Origin: Erodium maritimum
Taxonomy: Eukaryota > Streptophyta > Magnoliopsida > Geraniales > Geraniaceae
Direction: 5' to 3'
Assembly: GCA_963921825.1 (NCBI GenBank)
Contig: OY997596.1
Location: 58,230,754-58,294,753 of the forward strand
DNA: 64,000 nt
The notes under the pieces were generated by a model. It made no database searches. It saw only the letters and a program-made list of their open reading frames with translations, and was not told the DNA's origin. Below, piece after piece: positions 59,149 through 64,000 of the stretch (the stretch's first letter is position 1; every line of letters starts with the position of its first letter). The translations under genes and the position numbers were made by a program.

Positions 59149-59430
59149 ATGAGGACGATTTCGGGGACCGTCACCGAGTCGAAGCCGGTGTCGGTGGCGA
59201 AAGCGGCGGCGATTCTGTCGACGTTCGTATCGGCCGAGACGGGGGCTTCTAGAGGCGTTTCGGCGTACCTGAGACGCGCTTCTTCTTCCTTCGACGAGGT
59301 GGCTCTGTTGCACCAAAACAGGAGCGTGAAGAGCAGACGCGACGACGGGGAAGTGGTCGATGCGGAGGAGCAGCGGAAGAAGAAGAAGCGCAAGAGCTTA
59401 AATGCGGCGGCGCGTGAAGCAGAGCGTTAG
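59149..59430 (+). CDS. Small basic plant protein of unknown function
   Basis: An intronless frame of 93 residues, GC-rich against its surroundings. It begins MRTISGTVTESKPVSVAKAA and has GASRGVSAYLRRASSSFDEV in the middle. It ends in a lysine/arginine-rich tail (EEQRKKKKRKSLNAAAREAE) that could act as a nuclear localisation signal. The I-S-G-x-V, K-P-x-S-x-x-K-A-A and AYLRRAS blocks recall a family of small conserved plant proteins of unknown function; I know no assigned role. A TATA box (TATAAATA, 59075-59082) and a telo-box (AAACCCTA, 59115-59122) lie just upstream. Telo-boxes are frequent in genes for ribosome and growth functions. A possible five-codon upstream frame starts at 59106. Confidence 0.7.
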   Translation: MRTISGTVTESKPVSVAKAAAILSTFVSAETGASRGVSAYLRRASSSFDEVALLHQNRSVKSRRDDGEVVDAEEQRKKKKRKSLNAAAREAER

Positions 59431-60319
59431 TATTAGCAGAGCTCTTTCTTTTTTAAATTATTTTTGTCTGTCAAATGTTGAACTCTTCGTGATAGATTAA
59501 CTTGTGAGTTAAGACCAAATATATGGAGAAACATGTTAATTCAATTTCGTTTTTTCGACATATTATTTTAAATTGATACTGTAGAAGTGCTTTATTATCA
59601 ATCAAAAATACAAAGTGGGGCTCCGGGCTTTAGGATATTGTACGGATATATTTAAACGAATTCGACTCTTTTGAATCCATATAAACTAGTCTATTTGTGA
59701 TCGGAGACAATATTTGAGGACATTCTTTTACCGACATTTCAAAAGATTTAAGAATAGAATCAAAACTCAAACTAACTAAAAGGTAATTCAATCAAAAAAC
59801 ATAACAACAATAAAGCAGTGAAATATGTTGCGATGCTCTTCTTGTTGTCCCGAGACGTCCCAGCATCGTCCGCCCTGGGTCTTGGAGGATAGGCCACCAC
59901 CACTGGCCCTTCCCCATTTTCCTCCCCCGGATCCCACTAACTGTATTGCTTCAAGACGTTCTTCAATTGGCTCGTGCGGGTGTTCGGTTGAGATCCCATT
60001 AGTTCCTGTCGAGTTTGTCTCGAACTCACCCTTTGGTAATACCACGGCACGGAGATTCGATTTGATCGGCAGCAGAGGTTAGTGAAGAACCCCTGACGAC
60101 AGCTAGGGTTTTGGAGACCATAGAGTTTTTAGACCTGAGACCTATTTTTCATCTTAATTTGCTCTCATAGTATAAGTGGCTTTGACCGAACATAAGATGT
60201 AAATTTTTAAAAATGGATGCATACAACTTTTCAAATGTTTATTATGTGTATTACACGACAACTGTATACAATTAACTCAAACTAAATTATATAAAATAGA
60301 CCAATAGATAGATACAATA
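59431..60319. other. Spacer with a GC-rich island of unknown origin
   Basis: AT-rich except for 59825-60115, which is GC-rich and open on both strands (85 codons each). On the minus strand it reads as if from an A-C-CCTAG-type leader into frames with stretches such as EHPHEPIEERLEAIQLVGSG. The translation matches nothing I know. It could be a captured or retroposed exon. Confidence 0.3.
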
Positions 60320-61885
60320 TAGTTTTTAGCGTTATTATCATCTGAGTACCCTAAAAATACTTGATTTTCATTCGAGTATCATAAAAATACTTTGTGACAG
60401 ATAAGTACCCAAGCGAAACATTGCTTTCAAATCAGTACCCGCCGTTAGTTTCTGTCTAATTTCCATCCATTTTTCCATCCAAAACGTTGAAAAGTCCAAA
60501 ATACCCCTCCCCAACTCAAACCCATACCATTGAATTTCAAATTTTCTTTTTACTTATTTATTTATTTTATAAAACAATTATAAAATAATAATTGATTTCT
60601 GAAAATTAAGTTTATTTTTATAAAATTGATTTTTATTTTTAAAAAACAGTTTTATTTTCAAAAAAACAGTTTTTATTTTCAAAAAATCAAATTTTATTTT
60701 AAAAAAATCATTTTTTATTTTTATAAAATCATTTTTTATATAAAAAAATCAAATTTTTATTTAAAAAAAAATCAGTTTTTAATTCTTTCATTTTCTGAAA
60801 TTCTTTTTATTAATTAATTCATTAAAATTCTAGAATTATTGATTTTATTTTCATATCAGATTTTAATTTTCTTTTTCATCATTTTTTAGATCTGATTATT
60901 GATTTTCTTTTTTATCTTTTTCATCACATTTTAATCAGTTTTCATCTGTTCTTGATCAAGAAGACCATGTTCATATGTTCATAGCCAATTTTGTTCCAAA
61001 TGTTGAGCATGACCCAAATCAAATTGCTAAAAATCCACCTCCAGAATCAAACTCCAACACCACCGAGAGCAAAAAAATCCCTAGATTGCATAGGTTCGAC
61101 TCCTCTATAACCCACATCTTCATCATCACCAGTGAATATAAAAACCTAGATCAAATTCAGAGCATAATCAAAGTTCTGGGCAGAATCAAATGAATAAAAA
61201 AAGCCCAAGTTCATAGCAAAATAAAAAACCTAGATCTGTCCGCGTACCAGATCTGGCCGGCGGCAAGAGGAACGCCGAACTTGTCAGAGTGCAGATCTGA
61301 CCGGAGAGAGGACCGCGAAACCCTAGGCGCCCTGATTCTGCGATTCTCGGGCTTCACCATGTTCGAGGTCGAGACCGAGTACATGTTGAAGAAATTGATC
61401 GACCCAGAAATTGATTCTTAAGAAGGATGTAGAACCTGAGAAGCACCTGAGCCCTAGCTCTGTGAGGGCCGGCAACAACGAAGAGGACCCTAAGGTTAGG
61501 GTTTTGGTTGTGGCGAAGGAGGAGGAAGGTGGAGGAAGATGAGGGAGGGGAGATGAGGTTTTGAGAAGAGATCGAGAAAGGGAGAGACGTAGGAGATCGG
61601 AGAGAGAGATGGGGCTGGAGCAGAGGCGTGGGTCTGAAATTTTGAGGCTTAAGGAGAAAAAAAAGGTGAAAAATTAGGTTTTAAAGTGTCGAGGGTAGTT
61701 CTGCCAGGGTCATGTGTCAGGCACATGACCATTTTTCATCCAAAATGAATGGAAAACTAACGGCGGGTACTTATTTGAAAATAATGTTTCGTTTGAGTAC
61801 TTATCTGTCACAAAGTATTTTTAGGGTACTCGGATGAAAACCAAATATTTTTAGGGTACTCGGATGACAATAACCCTAGTTTTTA
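60320..61885. mobile_element. Second Pack-MULE-like element, perfect 9-bp duplication
   Basis: TAGTTTTTA occurs exactly at 60320-60328 and 61877-61885. The body 60329-61876 (1,548 bp) begins GCGTTATTATCATCTGAGTA and ends in the inverted GATGACAATAACCC. About 140 bases of terminal repeat can be paired, including ATACTTTGTGACAGATAAGT. Next to the left arm lies low-complexity A/T sequence (60540-60910). Further in is a GC-rich core at 61200-61640. The inner arms share TCCATCCA and AAAGTCCAAAAT phrases with the element at 39505, so both belong to one lineage. No transposase. Confidence 0.87.
61200..61640 (+). other. GC-rich cargo of the second Pack-MULE-like element
   Basis: A GC-rich stretch unlike the arms. 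A short plus-strand frame, ATG 61359 to TAA 61421, reads MFEVETEYMLKKLIDPEIDS. The right part is AG-rich with several GAGAGAGA runs and looks like the leader region of some gene. The source gene is not recognised. Confidence 0.3.
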
Positions 61886-62417
61886 AATGTCTTTCACAAC
61901 TGTTGGAGATTGCTCTTTGATTGCACTCAAAGAATAAAGAAGAATGAAAGATCTCATCCTTAACTCACAACACAAGGGGTGATTCCTAGGCAATCAAATC
62001 AACACTTAAAAGCATAACTCTTTTGATGTCATCATGTTCATTCTGTTCCCCATTTCTCTTCTTCTTTACCCTTCAAAGTGACCCATCTTGCAGTTTTCTA
62101 TTACACACCCTTTCACATTACTCTCCCACTACCTTAAAGTTCACAAACACTTCATTCACAAGCACTTGCAAAACTAAACAACAAAAGCTCATCTGAAGTA
62201 TATCAACAGCTAGAAAAACCCAGAAAAAAAAATGAAGACTTCCAAGCACCAATTGATTTGAAGTAACAAGAAAAGCTCAAGAAACACCATTTTTGAATTG
62301 ACTGATATAGTTTTAGGACAACATTATTTACATATCCATTTTGACCTTTCGCTATAAAAAAGCCCCTTGAAGTTGAGGGGTTATCAGTAACACAATGTAA
62401 TCTTTCATTATTAATAG
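61886..62417. other. Spacer, no gene recognised
   Basis: Moderately AT-rich sequence without convincing frames. It separates two Mutator-type insertions. Confidence 0.4.
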
Positions 62418-62762
62418 GGGTTAATTGTTAAAAACTATCATAAAGTATCGTCCACGGCCAAAAATGACCTTATCTTTTGTCAGCGCTTTTAAGGTGCACA
62501 AAGTATTGTCCACCATCGTCTGCCCACAAACTATTGGATGCAGTACGAATGGCCCACAAAACTATTAAATGCATTATGAATTGCCCACAAATCTACTGGA
62601 AAATGACGAGTGTTATCAGAAATGATGAGTCAAAGTTGTAATCTGCTGTTTCCCACAAAACAACGGTAAACAATACTTTCTGCACCTTAAAAACGTGGAC
62701 AAAAGGTAAGGTCTTTTTTTGGCCGTAGATTATACTTAAGGGTAGGTTTTGACAATTAACCC
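62418..62762. mobile_element. Mutator-type MITE, family of 25030-25410
   Basis: 345 bp starting GGGTTAATTGTTAAAAACTA and ending TTTTGACAATTAACCC. Inner phrases AAAGTATCGTCCACGGCCAA and TTGCCCACAAA match the RLCK intron 2 copy. Only the six bases TTAATA recur near the two ends, so the 9-bp duplication is not demonstrable. Confidence 0.75.
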
Positions 62763-63254
62763 TTAATAAAAAAAAACAAAGTTGGATTTACACAGAAAAA
62801 GTGATGGTTTTATCAGGAACACATCGTCGCCTTTCTCATTCATCAGTGGTTTTTTGGAACCCAAACCCAGTTGCTTTTGATGATAAACCAAAGGTGACAG
62901 TGTGTTACTGAAAATTAATCACCTTTACCGTGTGTATTTGAGAAACAAAGGTCAAAGGAGGTGTTAATGAAGTCTCCCCTATAGTTTTTGTAGATAAGGA
63001 TCATATCAGTTTTCACAATCATAAACCAGAACTCTTTACAACCTGAATTGACATGGCACAGCTTTGATCACCCAACATGTGTATCTGTTACGATCCCAAA
63101 CTCTGCAACTGGATTGGTTCTGATCAGATCACTATCTCCCACAGTTTAAAGCCGAAACAAAGGGAATAGGTTCTTTCTCAAAGTTACCCATTTTTCACTG
63201 TCTTTAGATCTCACCCCCTTCTTTATATCCACAGAACCTTTACTAAAGCTGCTC

Positions 63255-63318
63255 ACTGTCCTATATAAATCAGTTCCTAACTAGCAAACTTCCACAAACA
63301 AGATAACCGATAATAAAA
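63255..63318 (+). promoter_or_regulatory. TATA box and leader of the ATS3-like gene
   Basis: CCTATATAAATC at about 63260-63271 is a strong TATA box, 50 bases before the start codon. The predicted transcript start is near 63295, giving a very short leader. The upstream 500 bases are ordinary AT-rich sequence; I saw no RY (CATGCA) seed element. Confidence 0.7.
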
Positions 63319-63855
63319 ATGCAAGAAAAAATACTCACCATCGTTGTTCTTGGCATCATCATGGTGTCTCTGCCTGCTGAAGCGTTGTCTCAGAAGAACT
63401 GCTCCTACTCGATCGAGATTGAGACAACCTGTGCACCCTCTGCAGAAACAAAAGACCATGTCAGTGTAAGGTTCAGTGACTCAGATAAAAATGTGATCAT
63501 AGTGAAGCACCTGAAGAACCCCAAGTTGATGTATGCTCCGAGAGAAGGTTTGAAGAGACAAGGCGGTGCTTATGGAGGGTTCCAGAGATGTGCTGTGGAC
63601 ATGTTCGAGGCTAATGGGCCGTGTATGAACATGAAAGTGTGCTCCTTGTACCTTAAGAGGGTTGGCTCAGACGGGTGGAGACCTGGCTGGGTCAAGGTGC
63701 TTCGCCAGGAGGATGGTGGTCGTCGTGCTGTGCCTGCCTCTTACATGTTCTACTTCAGGACATTTATGCCGGGAAATGTGTGGTATGGGTTTGATTATTG
63801 TCACTCTAAAGACGGGTTTGTTCCTCATGTTGCAACCTTTGAGGACTTGGTCTGA
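63319..63855 (+). CDS. ATS3-like secreted PLAT/LH2-domain protein
   Basis: A single open frame of 178 residues. The N-terminus MQEKILTIVVLGIIMVSLPA is a signal peptide with cleavage likely near residue 23. The mature part starts CSYSIEIETTCAPSAETKDH followed by VSVRFSDSDKNV, the opening strands of a PLAT/LH2 beta-sandwich in the ATS3 (embryo-specific protein 3) type. Later come GGFQRCAVDMFEANGPC, GWRPGWVKV, NVWYGFDYCHS and FVPHVATFEDLV. Paired cysteines fit an extracytoplasmic protein. By family knowledge ATS3 is embryo-expressed with unknown biochemical role, probably lipid or protein binding. The ORF is intronless here; a polyadenylation-like AATAAA lies at 63932-63937. Confidence 0.85.
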   Translation: MQEKILTIVVLGIIMVSLPAEALSQKNCSYSIEIETTCAPSAETKDHVSVRFSDSDKNVIIVKHLKNPKLMYAPREGLKRQGGAYGGFQRCAVDMFEANGPCMNMKVCSLYLKRVGSDGWRPGWVKVLRQEDGGRRAVPASYMFYFRTFMPGNVWYGFDYCHSKDGFVPHVATFEDLV

Positions 63856-64000
63856 ATGTAATATCAGGTCATGAAAACCTTGTATGGTCTTGTGTGTGTA
63901 TATCAATAGCAGCAACTGGTTTTGCTGCAGAAATAAAGTGTTTCCTTGTGTTTCCAACTCTTACAAACTCCATCATCAATAGAGCTCTCTCTTTTCAAAG
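63856..64000 (+). terminator. 3' untranslated region of the ATS3-like gene
   Basis: AATAAA at 63932-63937 lies 77 bases past the stop codon and is a plausible near-upstream polyadenylation signal. The window ends soon after. Confidence 0.5.

Overview
The window is eudicot plant nuclear DNA. Genes have many short exons with GT-AG introns, the spaces between them are AT-rich and full of small transposons, and the gene families are plant ones (EID1-like F-box, circadian pseudo-response regulator, RLCK-VII kinase, clade D PP2C, ATS3). I cannot resolve the species. All functions below are read from conserved residues by eye; no database search was possible.

Layout. Positions 1-408 carry the 5' part of an EID1-like F-box gene on the minus strand. 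Positions 0.8-13.5 kb are transposon-rich: two LINE derivatives with ORF1-like sequence but no reverse transcriptase, a Tourist-like MITE, an hAT-like element, a nearly perfect hairpin and a short retroposon. A PRR7-like clock gene occupies about 13.9-20.1 kb, with a G-box cluster in front of it. A tRNA-Asn gene lies at 21.8 kb. A PBL27-type receptor-like cytoplasmic kinase (23.4-27.5 kb) runs toward a TBC-domain Rab-GAP gene on the minus strand (36.2-29.3 kb). Positions 36.5-48.1 kb hold no recognisable intact gene; they contain a nested insertion, a Pack-MULE-like element, a gutted PIF/Harbinger element and decayed retroposons. A phosphatidylglycerophosphate synthase gene (48.5-51.3 kb, plus) converges with a clade D PP2C gene (57.0-52.6 kb, minus). 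A small telo-box gene (59.1-59.4 kb), a second Pack-MULE-like element (60.3-61.9 kb) and an ATS3-like PLAT-domain gene (63.3-63.9 kb) close the window.

The genes do not form a pathway and each has its own promoter. The recurring theme is Mutator-type MITEs that begin GGG(A/T)TAATT and end in the inverted copy. Several have perfect 9-bp target-site duplications. They sit in every intron of the kinase gene and every coding intron of the PP2C gene, and account for most of the length of several of those introns.

The most informative observations are gene-level lesions and rearrangements. The Rab-GAP gene has a TAG stop where the family has a tryptophan, with an intact, now untranslated last exon behind it. 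The phosphatidyltransferase gene has a tandemly duplicated splice donor that would insert 18 codons in frame into the catalytic motif. The PP2C gene has two independent tandem duplications that copy splice donors. I found no evidence of a wholly new biological system.
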